Assembly (NCBI GenBank): GCA_019187225.1
Contig: JABAQQ010000003.1
Span: 1 to 41,414 of the forward strand
Direction of reading: 5' to 3'
Length of the DNA stretch: 41,414 bases
DNA from: Saprospiraceae bacterium
GTDB taxonomy: Bacteria; Bacteroidota; Bacteroidia; Chitinophagales; Saprospiraceae
This document shows, piece after piece, positions 25,439 to 33,030 of the stretch. The notes below the pieces were generated by a model. That model was given only the letters and a program-made list of their open reading frames with translations, did not search any database and had not been told where the DNA came from. A program made the translations under genes and the position numbers. The first letter of the stretch is position 1. Every line of letters begins with the position of its first letter.

Positions 25439-26764
25439 TTACTCGCATCTCTTTATTAGATCTATTATTGTCATATTTGGAGAATATTTTATGCTTTCTA
25501 AAAATTCAATGCTCCTAAACAATGATGCCTTACCTCCTTGAACCCAAGGTGATTTCTCTCCAAAAAGGGTTTCGTAAGATGTTGTGTATCTATCTTTATA
25601 GTCTAATGATATTAGATAATTTTTTGCTTCTATAAAATCTTTGCCAGGACGTCTCGCATAAATTTCAACGATCTGATTGTATGTTAGCGGCACAAACACT
25701 ATCAGTAAAAAATCAGGGTGAAATAACCCTAAATCAAAGGTTATTCCCAAAAGTTTGATGTTTTTAATGTCTATGTACTCTAAGATAATTGGTGAAAGTT
25801 CTTCTTTAATCCCTCTGATCACAGTACTAAATATTGGAATACTTCCGTTTCCTTTCTTTTCTAAACCATCTTCCTCAGGACGGATATTTTCAGCTATTGC
25901 AGACGTATAACTGTTTGGGTACGAAGAGACAAATTCGCTTCTTTTGGTAAATAACAATTTTCCATCAGCAGTTAAAATCGTAGAAGCAGTTACAACAAGA
26001 TTGCTAAGTTTGGAATATTCACACCTTCCAGTATTAATTAACTTATCAAGATTGATGTATCTTTCTATAAACCCTTGGTCCTCATTTTGTAATATCAGGC
26101 CAAACAAATCGTTAGCAACTGTAAAGTCAAACCACCAAACAGGCCCTAGCGACAAGGTAATCTTCTTCTTTTCAGTATCATCAACAGGAGTGGCATGAAA
26201 ATTTAATAACCTAGTATTTTTGCCATTGTAAAACATGAAATTTTTTTCTTTACTTTCTTTTATTTTTTTCTCTATTATTTCATCATATTTAAGTTTGAAT
26301 TCTGAGGGTAACAAATATATGTCGTCGCAATAATTGAAAGATAAATCGTTAAGAGAAAAATATTCGTCATCTGCTCCTATCAATCTAATAGATTTTGCAT
26401 AGTATTTGTAAAAATAATAAAATCTATGTTTATATCTTGAAACTAAAAAAGAAGAATCTTTAATTTCGATTTCTTTAATTTCTATATTTTCTAAACAAAT
26501 TTCTATTACTTCAAGTAGATCGTATAAGCCTTTTCGTATTCTATTTTCTGGGATTTTGCCCTCTGTGTTCTCAGTGCCCTGTATTTGCCTTTTAGAAAAT
26601 GCTCGCCATTCTCCCTCAAATAAATCTATATCCTTTTCAATTTTCTTGCACTCTGATGGGTCAATATTAAGTAGTGCCTTTCTTAGGACTTCAAATGAAT
26701 TTTCCAGGTCTCCACTCCGAATGGCCCTTTTGCATTCATCTATTAGAATTTCTTTTGAACGCAT
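25439..26764 (-). CDS. effector-associated-domain (EAD11-like) / NUDT22-like Nudix fusion
   Basis: A 441-residue protein in strikingly AT-rich DNA. Residues 1-95 (DECKRAIRSGDLENSFEVL, then NRIRKGLYDLLEVIE) resemble the helical effector-associated domain 11 of Bacteroidota conflict proteins. Residues 176-218 (MFYNGKNTRLLNF, then ITLSLGPVWWFDFTVAN) resemble the region before the Nudix fold in NUDT22-type UDP-sugar hydrolases. Residues 255-430 are Nudix-like: TASTILTADGKLLFTKRS, then a box with RGIKEELSP (317-325), which keeps the two consecutive Glu but has Gly where REUxEE has its first Glu. Likely a nucleotide- or nucleotide-sugar-sensing or -hydrolysing protein. Its start overlaps the YdcF-like gene by 29 bases. 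All domain calls are by eye. Confidence 0.6.
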   Translation of the reverse strand: MRSKEILIDECKRAIRSGDLENSFEVLRKALLNIDPSECKKIEKDIDLFEGEWRAFSKRQIQGTENTEGKIPENRIRKGLYDLLEVIEICLENIEIKEIEIKDSSFLVSRYKHRFYYFYKYYAKSIRLIGADDEYFSLNDLSFNYCDDIYLLPSEFKLKYDEIIEKKIKESKEKNFMFYNGKNTRLLNFHATPVDDTEKKKITLSLGPVWWFDFTVANDLFGLILQNEDQGFIERYINLDKLINTGRCEYSKLSNLVVTASTILTADGKLLFTKRSEFVSSYPNSYTSAIAENIRPEEDGLEKKGNGSIPIFSTVIRGIKEELSPIILEYIDIKNIKLLGITFDLGLFHPDFLLIVFVPLTYNQIVEIYARRPGKDFIEAKNYLISLDYKDRYTTSYETLFGEKSPWVQGGKASLFRSIEFLESIKYSPNMTIIDLIKRCE

Positions 26765-27512
26765 TGAAAAAAGATTCAGATTGTTTCAAAAATAAGTTTT
26801 GACCTTCTTGATTCAGATAAAAGTATTGATTTAGAATAGTTGCAGGCTCCAGATTGTTTGTACCTTTTTTAGAAGATGGCTCAAATACGAGTACTTCATT
26901 TTCATTGGCATAATCAGTTGATGCTGCCACAGGAATAAAGAAGTCAATTCCCTTAATATCATATTTTCTCATTTCATTAATGATGTATTTTGTAATTCTT
27001 GGCAAATGAGAAGGACTTGAAACAGTAAAATAAAAGGGCACTTCTTCATCCTCTTGAATTTTGCTATGGAGGTTTTTTATCTCTCCTAATGTGCTTTTTG
27101 AGTCAATATCCAATGCTGTTCTACTCTCGATAAATTTTTTTACATTTTCTAAGCCTCCAAATTCTTCAATTCTCTCATTTAATTTGGTGAATTGTTGTAA
27201 ATCGCTTATATTTTCGATTAAATAGTGATACATAAATTCTGCTTCAATTACCCATCTTTTAGAAGTTACTCTTGTTTTTTTTTCTAGCAAAGAGATATCG
27301 ATCTTTGACGCGCCGCTACCGATAAAAATCTTTTTGGGCAAATATTTCAATGCATAAAAAATCCCTGTTGGAATTCTACCCATTAAGTCTTTTTCTGGAA
27401 CCCCCCATGCAATGTACTTCCAATCTTTATTGTCAGAAGACCCAAGGTTAAGATTCTCCAATGAAAATCCATGGATTAATAAATAAGAAGAACCAGTGGC
27501 TATCTGTATCAT
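26736..27512 (-). CDS. YdcF/DUF218-like protein, first gene of the AT-rich pair
   Basis: About 258 residues, starting MIQIATGSSYLLIHGF at ATG 27512; the frame extends to a TTG at 27557, which is less likely. Features in the order of DUF218 (ElyC/SanA/YdcF) proteins are GRIPTGIFYALKYLPKKIFI, a central ESRTALDIDSKST in place of the usual E-x-x-S-x-N-T, and FTVSSPSHLPRITKYI, matching the S-x-x-H-x-P-R motif. Those families bind an unknown phosphate-containing or nucleotide ligand. An extra helical insert is present. No membrane anchor is seen, unlike many DUF218 proteins, so it is probably cytoplasmic. AT-rich like its partner and overlapping it by 29 bases: a co-acquired two-gene unit. Moderate confidence in the fold, low in function. 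Confidence 0.55.
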   Translation of the reverse strand: MIQIATGSSYLLIHGFSLENLNLGSSDNKDWKYIAWGVPEKDLMGRIPTGIFYALKYLPKKIFIGSGASKIDISLLEKKTRVTSKRWVIEAEFMYHYLIENISDLQQFTKLNERIEEFGGLENVKKFIESRTALDIDSKSTLGEIKNLHSKIQEDEEVPFYFTVSSPSHLPRITKYIINEMRKYDIKGIDFFIPVAASTDYANENEVLVFEPSSKKGTNNLEPATILNQYFYLNQEGQNLFLKQSESFFNAFKRNSNR

Positions 27513-27603
27513 TTTTACTTGATTCCGGTCGTGTTTGATGTTGTTAATAGAGTGCAATGGGTATCGCCTCTAACTCCTCAAGGCAAAAATAACCCCGCCT
27601 TCC

Positions 27604-27654
27604 GGATGCGCAAATTTTCTGTTGGCTTTTTTGGCGAACAGGCGAAAAATATGT
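27604..27654 (+). repeat. direct repeat, copy 1, flanking the toxin-antitoxin pair
   Basis: A 51-base element sharing a perfect 25-base core with copy 2 at 28377-28425, in the same orientation. Differences are one substitution, a GA/AG swap and a 2-base indel. It lies between the start of the YdcF-like gene and the end of the DUF5615 gene. A weak hairpin (CTGTT...AACAG) can form. Confidence 0.85.
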
Positions 27655-27698
27655 GGGGAATGGGGAGGTTTTTTCGGGGCGTTCACATCGTCTGAATC

Positions 27699-28031
27699 CT
27701 ACACAAACTCCACATGGCTCTCCATGCCCCTTGAATCCAGAACCTCGCAAATCAGCACCAATCCCGACAGAATCCGACCAATGGAGTTTCGCTTGTGGCT
27801 GTACACCAGTCCGTTGTGTTTGAAGTCGGGGGCCGCGCAGATTCTCAGGAAATCGTCGTCTTGCGAAAAAACGATCCAACGGTTGGCAAGGGCATAGTCC
27901 AAAATGTCTTCGTCGCGGGCTCTGTCCAAACCCGCTTCTTGGCAAGTCAGTACTTCCACACCTCGCCGCCGCAACCCGGCAGTGATGGCGCTGTGAACGT
28001 GAACATCCATGAGAAAGCGGATTTTAGCCAC
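27699..28031 (-). CDS. DUF5615 PIN-like toxin
   Basis: A 110-residue small PIN-like nuclease of the DUF5615/Mut7-C group. IRFLMDVHVHSAITAGLRRR has the first conserved Asp, GVEVLTCQEAGL and DEDILDYALANRWIVFSQDD carry the central and final acidic residues. Such proteins are the presumed RNase toxins of type II modules paired with DUF433. The GTG start at 28031 overlaps the end of the antitoxin gene by 8 bases, the usual antitoxin-first, coupled arrangement. Base composition is like the core genome, unlike the AT-rich pair beside it. Confidence 0.85.
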   Translation of the reverse strand: MAKIRFLMDVHVHSAITAGLRRRGVEVLTCQEAGLDRARDEDILDYALANRWIVFSQDDDFLRICAAPDFKHNGLVYSHKRNSIGRILSGLVLICEVLDSRGMESHVEFV

Positions 28032-28323
28032 GCTGTCGAGTAATTTTGGAGGGAAAGCGTTTTTTTAACTCAGCGACCAATTCTTCTTCGGCCTGAATTG
28101 CCCGCATGATTTCTTCCCGGTGGTCAAAAAAGTAGGAGAGCGCGGCGTAGATGTCGCTCAGGGTAAGGTTGTATTCGGTAGCGATTTCGTCGGCGCTCAT
28201 GCTCATGAACTCGTGCCAAACAGCGATTTGCTTCACCGTGAAGCGCGTCCCGGCAATGCGGGGCTGGCCACCCACGACGCCGGGTGTGATTTCAATTTTA
28301 TTGGAAAGTTGAAGAACAGACAT
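28024..28323 (-). CDS. DUF433 antitoxin
   Basis: A 99-residue protein with IEITPGVVGGQPRIAGTRFT and VKQIAVWHEFMSMSADEIAT, the diagnostic start of DUF433 winged-helix antitoxins, followed by LTLSDIYAALSYFFDHREEI. It should bind the DUF5615 toxin and its own promoter. ATG at 28323 is chosen because the conserved region follows within about ten codons; the frame is open to 28449 but that segment translates through the copy-2 direct repeat. Confidence 0.88.
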   Translation of the reverse strand: MSVLQLSNKIEITPGVVGGQPRIAGTRFTVKQIAVWHEFMSMSADEIATEYNLTLSDIYAALSYFFDHREEIMRAIQAEEELVAELKKRFPSKITRQRG

Positions 28324-28376
28324 AAGCCTGAGATTTTGCCTGCAAGTTAAGTCTTTTTGAGTAAAGCCATTTTGTT

Positions 28377-28425
28377 GGATGCACAAATTTTCTGTTGGCT
28401 TTTTTGGCAGACAGGCGAAATATGT
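28377..28425 (+). repeat. direct repeat, copy 2, flanking the toxin-antitoxin pair
   Basis: A 49-base element nearly identical to 27604-27654, in the same orientation, between the DUF433 start and the LytTR regulator's stop codon. The two copies bracket a segment of about 770 bases that contains exactly the two toxin-antitoxin genes. Confidence 0.85.
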
Positions 28426-28445
28426 TCCACAAGGTTTGAAAAGTT

Positions 28446-29162
28446 TCACTGCCTCAAAATCTCCTTTTCCACCGCCAATTTGTACATTCTTCCTACAGGG
28501 ATCGGCACTTTCCCAATGTCCAGCCCGTCCGCCGAGTGGGCGGTGACCTTGTCTTTGGCCACGATGAACGAGCGGTGTACGCGCAGGAAGCGTTCCTTCG
28601 GCAGCGCCTCTTCGAAGTGTGTGATGGTCTCTTTGGTCGTGATCTTGCCTTGCGTTGTCACGATGCGCACGTAGTCTTTCAGGCTTTCCAGATAGAGAAT
28701 GTCGTCGAGCAGCACCTTCACGTTCTTGCGGTCGGCGCGGACGAAGAGGTGGTGCGCTTCGCCTTCCAACGCCTGTATTTTGGGCAAAACGGATGTTCCT
28801 GCCTGGTGCATCCGCGTCTGAAATTTTCCGATGGCTTTGAGAAAACGGTCGAAAGAAATCGGTTTCAGCAAATAATCCGCCGCGTCGAGTTCGAAGCCTT
28901 CGAGGGCGAATTCCCGGTAGGCCGTAGTGAGGATCACTTCCGGTTTCGATCGAAGCGATTGGAGGAATTCCAGTCCTGTCAGCCCCGGCATCTGGATGTC
29001 GAGAAAGAGCAGGTCTACCGCTTGCCGCTGCAATGCCTCGAAGGCTTTCACCGGGTTGGTGAAGGTGCCTGCCACCGCAAATCCTTCGAGCCGAGTCAGG
29101 TACGATTCGATGATCTCGATGGCAATGGGTTCGTCGTCTATGATGTAGCAGGTGTATGTCAT
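28446..29162 (-). CDS. LytTR-family response regulator
   Basis: A 238-residue regulator. The N-terminal receiver domain has IIDDEP, phospho-acceptor Asp55 in LLFLDIQMPG, TTAY and the KP of DYLLKPI. The C-terminal LytTR DNA-binding domain reads ILYLESLKDYVRIVTTQG and LRVHRSFIVAKDKVTAH. It should be phosphorylated by the LytS-type kinase encoded directly upstream and regulate unknown genes. ATG at 29162 is the domain start; the frame is open upstream into a repeat. Confidence 0.93.
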   Translation of the reverse strand: MTYTCYIIDDEPIAIEIIESYLTRLEGFAVAGTFTNPVKAFEALQRQAVDLLFLDIQMPGLTGLEFLQSLRSKPEVILTTAYREFALEGFELDAADYLLKPISFDRFLKAIGKFQTRMHQAGTSVLPKIQALEGEAHHLFVRADRKNVKVLLDDILYLESLKDYVRIVTTQGKITTKETITHFEEALPKERFLRVHRSFIVAKDKVTAHSADGLDIGKVPIPVGRMYKLAVEKEILRQ

Positions 29163-29183
29163 ATGTTTAGATGGGCTTTGAGG

Positions 29184-29236
29184 GTTTGAAGGTTTGAGGG
29201 TTTGTACCTGACTCTCAAACCATCGAACCTTCAAAC
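29184..29236. repeat. inverted repeat of GTTTGAAGG words between kinase and regulator
   Basis: GTTTGAAGGTT (29184-29194) is the exact complement of AACCTTCAAAC (29226-29236), and GGTTTGAG (29191-29198) of CTCAAACC (29214-29221). Together they form a complex hairpin filling the 76-base gap within the two-gene operon. Confidence 0.65.
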
Positions 29237-29238
29237 TT

Positions 29239-30255
29239 TTACAAACTCAGGTTCAATGTGATAAGAAACACCTCTTCGCCTTCCACTTTTTCCAGTTCGT
29301 AGCGACCGGGATAAAGCAGTGCGAGGTGTTTTTCCACGTTGCGCAGACCGATACCCTTGTGTCCGTTTTCGGGATTTTTAATGTGGCGGTTGCTTTTGCT
29401 GTTCTCCACCTGAAAAAAAAGCGTTTTGCCTTCCACTGCCAGGTCAATTTTTACAAAAACCCGGTCGCTCGCCGTGTTGGCCGCGCCGTGTTTGAAAGCG
29501 TTCTCCACGAAAGGCAGCAATAGCAGCGGGGCGATGAGCAACCCGTCCTGCGGTATTTTCGCTTCGAACCTCAGGTCGAGACGCTCGCCGAAACGCAGCC
29601 GTTCGAGTTCGATGTAGTGGCGGATGAGTTCGATCTCTTTGCGCAGCGGTATTTTTTCCGCATTGCATTCATACAGAATAAAATCAAGCAAGTTGCTGAG
29701 TTTCAGGATGCTGTCGGGGGTATGCGGCGATTTTTTCAGGGCAAGGCCGTAGAGGTTGTTCAAAGTGTTGAACAGGAAATGCGGATGGATCTGCGCGCGG
29801 AGAAATTGCAGTTCGGCGTCGCGTTTTTCTTCGGTCAGCCGGGTCGCCAGGCGGTCTTTCCTGTCCCAGTCGCGGATAATCTTGAGGCAAACGCCGAGTG
29901 CGATCACGGCGTAGTCGCGGAACAGGTTTTTGGAAATTTTAGAGAGCGGCAGCCTGATGACGTGTTCTCCCTGCAGCGACCAATAGAAACTTTCCCACTG
30001 CAACCGGAAGATCATAACGAACAAAAAAACGATGATGCTCGACAGCCAAAACAATAGCTTTTTCCCTTTCCACAGCAGACGGGGTACCAAAAAATACGCG
30101 ACAAAATAAAACGGCACTGCTATGACAGGCAGGAAAAAAACGGTCTGCCGCAACAGTTCTCGCTTGTCGCGGTAGTGCGGCAGGTTGGCGATCAATTCGA
30201 CGGCGACGTAGGCCAGCCAAAGCAGGATATGTAGAAGGAATCGCTTCATTATCAA
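29239..30255 (-). CDS. LytS-type sensor histidine kinase
   Basis: A 338-residue kinase. Four hydrophobic segments in the first 125 residues (about 5-23, 37-58, 67-85 and 112-127) form the membrane sensor. The His_kinase domain has LRAQIHPHFLFNTLNNLYGL with phospho-acceptor His157, and the ATP-binding region has PFVENAFKHGA (N box) and GHKGIGLRNVEKHLALL (G box). It partners the LytTR regulator downstream. Either of two Met codons at 30255 or 30249 may start translation. The signal sensed is unknown. Confidence 0.92.
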   Translation of the reverse strand: MIMKRFLLHILLWLAYVAVELIANLPHYRDKRELLRQTVFFLPVIAVPFYFVAYFLVPRLLWKGKKLLFWLSSIIVFLFVMIFRLQWESFYWSLQGEHVIRLPLSKISKNLFRDYAVIALGVCLKIIRDWDRKDRLATRLTEEKRDAELQFLRAQIHPHFLFNTLNNLYGLALKKSPHTPDSILKLSNLLDFILYECNAEKIPLRKEIELIRHYIELERLRFGERLDLRFEAKIPQDGLLIAPLLLLPFVENAFKHGAANTASDRVFVKIDLAVEGKTLFFQVENSKSNRHIKNPENGHKGIGLRNVEKHLALLYPGRYELEKVEGEEVFLITLNLSL

Positions 30256-30280
30256 TGGGATAATGGGGTAATGACGTCGT

Positions 30281-30288
30281 CAAAGGTA
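30281..30288 (-). promoter_or_regulatory. -7 promoter box for the LytS/LytTR operon
   Basis: The minus strand reads TACCTTTG, an exact TAnnTTTG match about 25 bases before the kinase start. The -33 region has no clear TTTG at the right spacing. The remaining gap to 30477 shows no gene. Confidence 0.5.
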
Positions 30289-30477
30289 ATGCAAATCTTG
30301 AGGGGTGAACCCTTCGGCGACGGATAACGGGGAAACGCTGGTTTTCAGGGCATTTTTATCGCCTGGCGCCGTTGGGCGACGGTCATCGGCTGTACAGCGC
30401 TGAATAGATGCCGCGGAGCCATTATTTCTTGCAGGTTTTTTTATGGTTCGAAAAATTGCCCTAAAATTCAACAACAT

Positions 30478-31509
30478 ATGAAGGCAAAAAACATCTTTTT
30501 CGGATTCCTCGGCGGTTTCGCGCTGCTCCAGTTTTTTCCCATCAACAAAACACTGCCGCCGACGGAAGCGGTGCAGGAATTTAATATGGTGCAAAAACCG
30601 CCCGGTGAAGTCATGACTCTTTTAAAGCATGCTTGTTACGACTGCCATTCCAACCACACGCGCTATCCATGGTATGCCAACGTGCAACCGGTAGGGTGGT
30701 GGATGCAAGATCACGTGGAGGAAGGCCGGACCGAACTGAATTTTTCTGAATTCGGCCGGTGGAGCGATTTCGAGCGGCGCGAGGTGCTCGACCACTGTGC
30801 GCGCCTGATCGAAAAAGGAAAAATGCCGCTGCCAAGCTACCTGCCGATGCACCCGGAAGCGCGACTGACGCCAAAGCAAAAAGCGCTGCTCGTCCATTGG
30901 TTGCGCGATCCCGTGCCGGATACCCAACCGGCCAAAGGGGCGAAATTTGTCCACCTTCCGTCCGCGTCTGATACCTGCGACGACAACGAGAACGTCTATT
31001 GTTGTTTTGTTGGCATGCCCGAAAACCTGACTTCGGAAATGAAAATAGCAGGCAAAAACGAACCCGGTGAACGCCTGTTCCTTCGAGGGCGGGTATTCAA
31101 GGCCGACGGAAAGACGCCTTACCCGGAAGTTGTCGTATACGCATATCATACGGATGCGCAAGGTATTTATTCAAAAAATGGCGATGAAACGGGCATCCGC
31201 CGCTGGCACGGGCGCTTGCACGGCTGGTGCCGCACCGACGCGGAAGGATGGTTTTCCATCCGCACGATCCGCCCAGCCAGTTATCCGAACAGCCGCGCCC
31301 CGGCGCACATTCACCACGTCGTCCGGGAACCGGACGGCAGCGCGCCCTATTACATCAACGATACGGTTTTTGAAGACGACAAGTTTGTAGACGACCGTTA
31401 CCGGGAGACTGAAAGGCGAAATGGCGGAGACAGTGGCATCGTGAAAGTACAACGACAGCAGGAAGGCACGTGGGAAGGGAAGCGGTTTATCACCTTAAAA
31501 AAGCGGTAA
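30478..31509 (+). CDS. membrane-anchored haem-binding domain fused to an intradiol-dioxygenase-like domain
   Basis: A 343-residue protein. Residues 5-21 are a signal-anchor. Residues 35-145 are a Haem_bd/cytochrome-like domain with CYDCH (53-57) as the c-type haem site. Residues 195-343 resemble intradiol ring-cleavage dioxygenases: Tyr231 in QGIYS, Tyr269 in PASYPNSRAPAHIHH, and His277 and His279 supply the 2-Tyr/2-His non-haem Fe(III) set. WCRTDAEGWFSIRTIRP is the family's core strand pair. One chain with both a c-type haem and a non-haem iron site suggests an electron-transfer-coupled or periplasmic oxidative activity; the substrate is unknown. It ends at a strong terminator shared with the convergent gene. 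Confidence 0.8.
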   Translation: MKAKNIFFGFLGGFALLQFFPINKTLPPTEAVQEFNMVQKPPGEVMTLLKHACYDCHSNHTRYPWYANVQPVGWWMQDHVEEGRTELNFSEFGRWSDFERREVLDHCARLIEKGKMPLPSYLPMHPEARLTPKQKALLVHWLRDPVPDTQPAKGAKFVHLPSASDTCDDNENVYCCFVGMPENLTSEMKIAGKNEPGERLFLRGRVFKADGKTPYPEVVVYAYHTDAQGIYSKNGDETGIRRWHGRLHGWCRTDAEGWFSIRTIRPASYPNSRAPAHIHHVVREPDGSAPYYINDTVFEDDKFVDDRYRETERRNGGDSGIVKVQRQQEGTWEGKRFITLKKR

Positions 31510-31521
31510 GGAAGTGTGCCA

Positions 31522-31560
31522 AAAAAACAGCGCCCGTCGTTGTGACAGGCGCTGTTTTTT
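31522..31560. terminator. bidirectional intrinsic terminator between convergent genes
   Basis: A perfect 13-bp stem, AAAAAACAGCGCC (31522-31534) with GGCGCTGTTTTTT (31548-31560), has a further GTC/GAC pair in the loop. A-rich on the left and T-rich on the right, it can end transcription from both the dioxygenase fusion and the coiled-coil gene. Confidence 0.92.
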
Positions 31561-31592
31561 ATTCCCACAGAATTTATTTTGTGTTGTAAGGC

Positions 31593-32612
31593 TTACTTCA
31601 GGTTGAAGCCGCCGGTACCTACGAGGTAACCTTTGTTGTAGACCTCAACCGTGTACTTGCCTTTGGCAAAATTCTGACCGGGCTGCCATGCGCCGCAAAC
31701 GTTGGTTTCGCCGTTGTCGTACTGGCAGGTAGCGGTGGTCGTGAAGCGCACTTCCGATTCTGCTTTTTTATCGTTGGTGACGCCGGAGCCGAGGCTTTCG
31801 ATGGCCAGGGGAGCGCCGGTTGGGTCAACGATGCGGATGTGGAATACTTCTTCGCCGGAGGGAACCACCTCGTTCGGCTCGGTGGTGAAGCAAATGTTCA
31901 GTTTGTCCACTTTACCGGCGCGCGATTTGGATTTCTCTTTGCCGTTGCTGCGAACGTCCACCGATTTAACAGTCACGTTTTTCACGCGGACGGCCGAAGC
32001 AATGTCCACTTTTTTGGCGAGGGCCGTGCGCTCGGTTTCGAGTTGCGTTTTTTCAGAGATCAGCGCAGCTTTGGCCGTGCTTTCTTCCTGCAATTTCGTC
32101 GAAGTTTCGGTGAGCGAAGTGGACAGTTGCTGATTTTCGGAGGTCAGTTTCGTGTTGCTCTCGGTCAAAATGCCCACCTGTTTTTTCAGGTCGTCAATTT
32201 CAGCGAGGTACTGATTTTTCTGGCGTTCCAGGCTTGCCATTGCGTTTCTGTATTCCTTCTTATCGCGGATAAGACCTGCGATTTCGTTCTTCGAGGCTTC
32301 CAGTTGCTGGAGTTGCTCGTTGATCTTGGCGTCCAGTTCAGCGTTGATGCCTTTCTGTTGTTCGAGTTGCGCCACAGCGTCGTTGTAGCGGGTGTCCAGT
32401 TCGGTGAAGGCTTCTTTTTGCTGAGTCAGTTCCATGGTGGTGGCATCCAACTCTTTACTCGTGTTGTATTTGCTAACCAACAAAAAGACGCACAGACCGA
32501 GAAGTGCGGCGATGGCTACGCCCATGATCGTGGTAATCCGTTTCTGGTTGTTGCCGTCGTTGTTGCCGTAGTTCGGGGTTGCGGGCTGATTGAAATTGGT
32601 GGGTGTGCTCAT
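31593..32612 (-). CDS. membrane-anchored coiled-coil protein
   Basis: A 339-residue protein of unrecognised specific function. A hydrophilic, Asn-rich N-terminus (NFNQPATPNYGNNDGNNQ) precedes one membrane helix (about 29-46: GVAIAALLGLCVFLLV). A long coiled coil with many Gln, Glu and Leu heptads runs from about 50 to 205. A C-terminal beta domain follows (KLNICFTTEPNEVVPSGEE, VFHIRIVDPTGAPLAIES, GKYTVEVYNKGYLVGTGGF). The anchor and coil suggest a structural or scaffolding envelope protein. ATG at 32612, next to a sizeable AT-rich upstream region. Confidence 0.85.
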   Translation of the reverse strand: MSTPTNFNQPATPNYGNNDGNNQKRITTIMGVAIAALLGLCVFLLVSKYNTSKELDATTMELTQQKEAFTELDTRYNDAVAQLEQQKGINAELDAKINEQLQQLEASKNEIAGLIRDKKEYRNAMASLERQKNQYLAEIDDLKKQVGILTESNTKLTSENQQLSTSLTETSTKLQEESTAKAALISEKTQLETERTALAKKVDIASAVRVKNVTVKSVDVRSNGKEKSKSRAGKVDKLNICFTTEPNEVVPSGEEVFHIRIVDPTGAPLAIESLGSGVTNDKKAESEVRFTTTATCQYDNGETNVCGAWQPGQNFAKGKYTVEVYNKGYLVGTGGFNLK

Positions 32613-33030
32613 GCTGATAAAGTGTGATGAAAAGGTTTAACGTTAGAATGTGAAGTCAAAATTTTCATCATAGGCGATGCCTGAAAAGCAGATTGTTTTT
32701 TTGTGTGTTTGATACGACCGCGTTTTGCAAAGTCACGCCATAAACCGTCATTGGTCAGGCTTTATTGCATTTTGGTCGGGCTATTTTTCCAAAAAAAATT
32801 TGGGTAATTGGGCTAAACCTTTGATTTTCAGGATAAAAATTTGGTTAAAAAAATTTAAAAAAAATTTGCCGCTGTGGGATGTTCCGGGAATCAGATGCCC
32901 GAACTTTTCTCAGGTTGATACCCGCTGAAAAGCGGGAACGCTTACTTTTGTTCCGCGAAATTCACCCTCTTTCCGATGGCAACCTGCGATACAGCGTAAT
33001 CCATCGCTCATAACCCACTGCTCATCATCC
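32613..33030. promoter_or_regulatory. 418-base AT-rich intergenic region with a promoter for the exonuclease gene
   Basis: Two features can be named. CCCGCT-GAAA-AGCGGG (32921-32936) is a compact hairpin, followed by TACTTTTG at 32943-32950, an exact TAnnTTTG box that could start transcription of the exonuclease-rpe run. The stretch 32760-32880 is AT-rich with runs of A. A short frame at 32725-32928 has no protein character and is not called. Confidence 0.45.

Noticed and set aside
32725-32928. 67-codon plus-strand frame in the AT-rich gap upstream of the exonuclease
   Set aside because: Lys/Phe/Trp-rich composition comes from A/T runs; no conserved character, and a promoter-like box lies after it.
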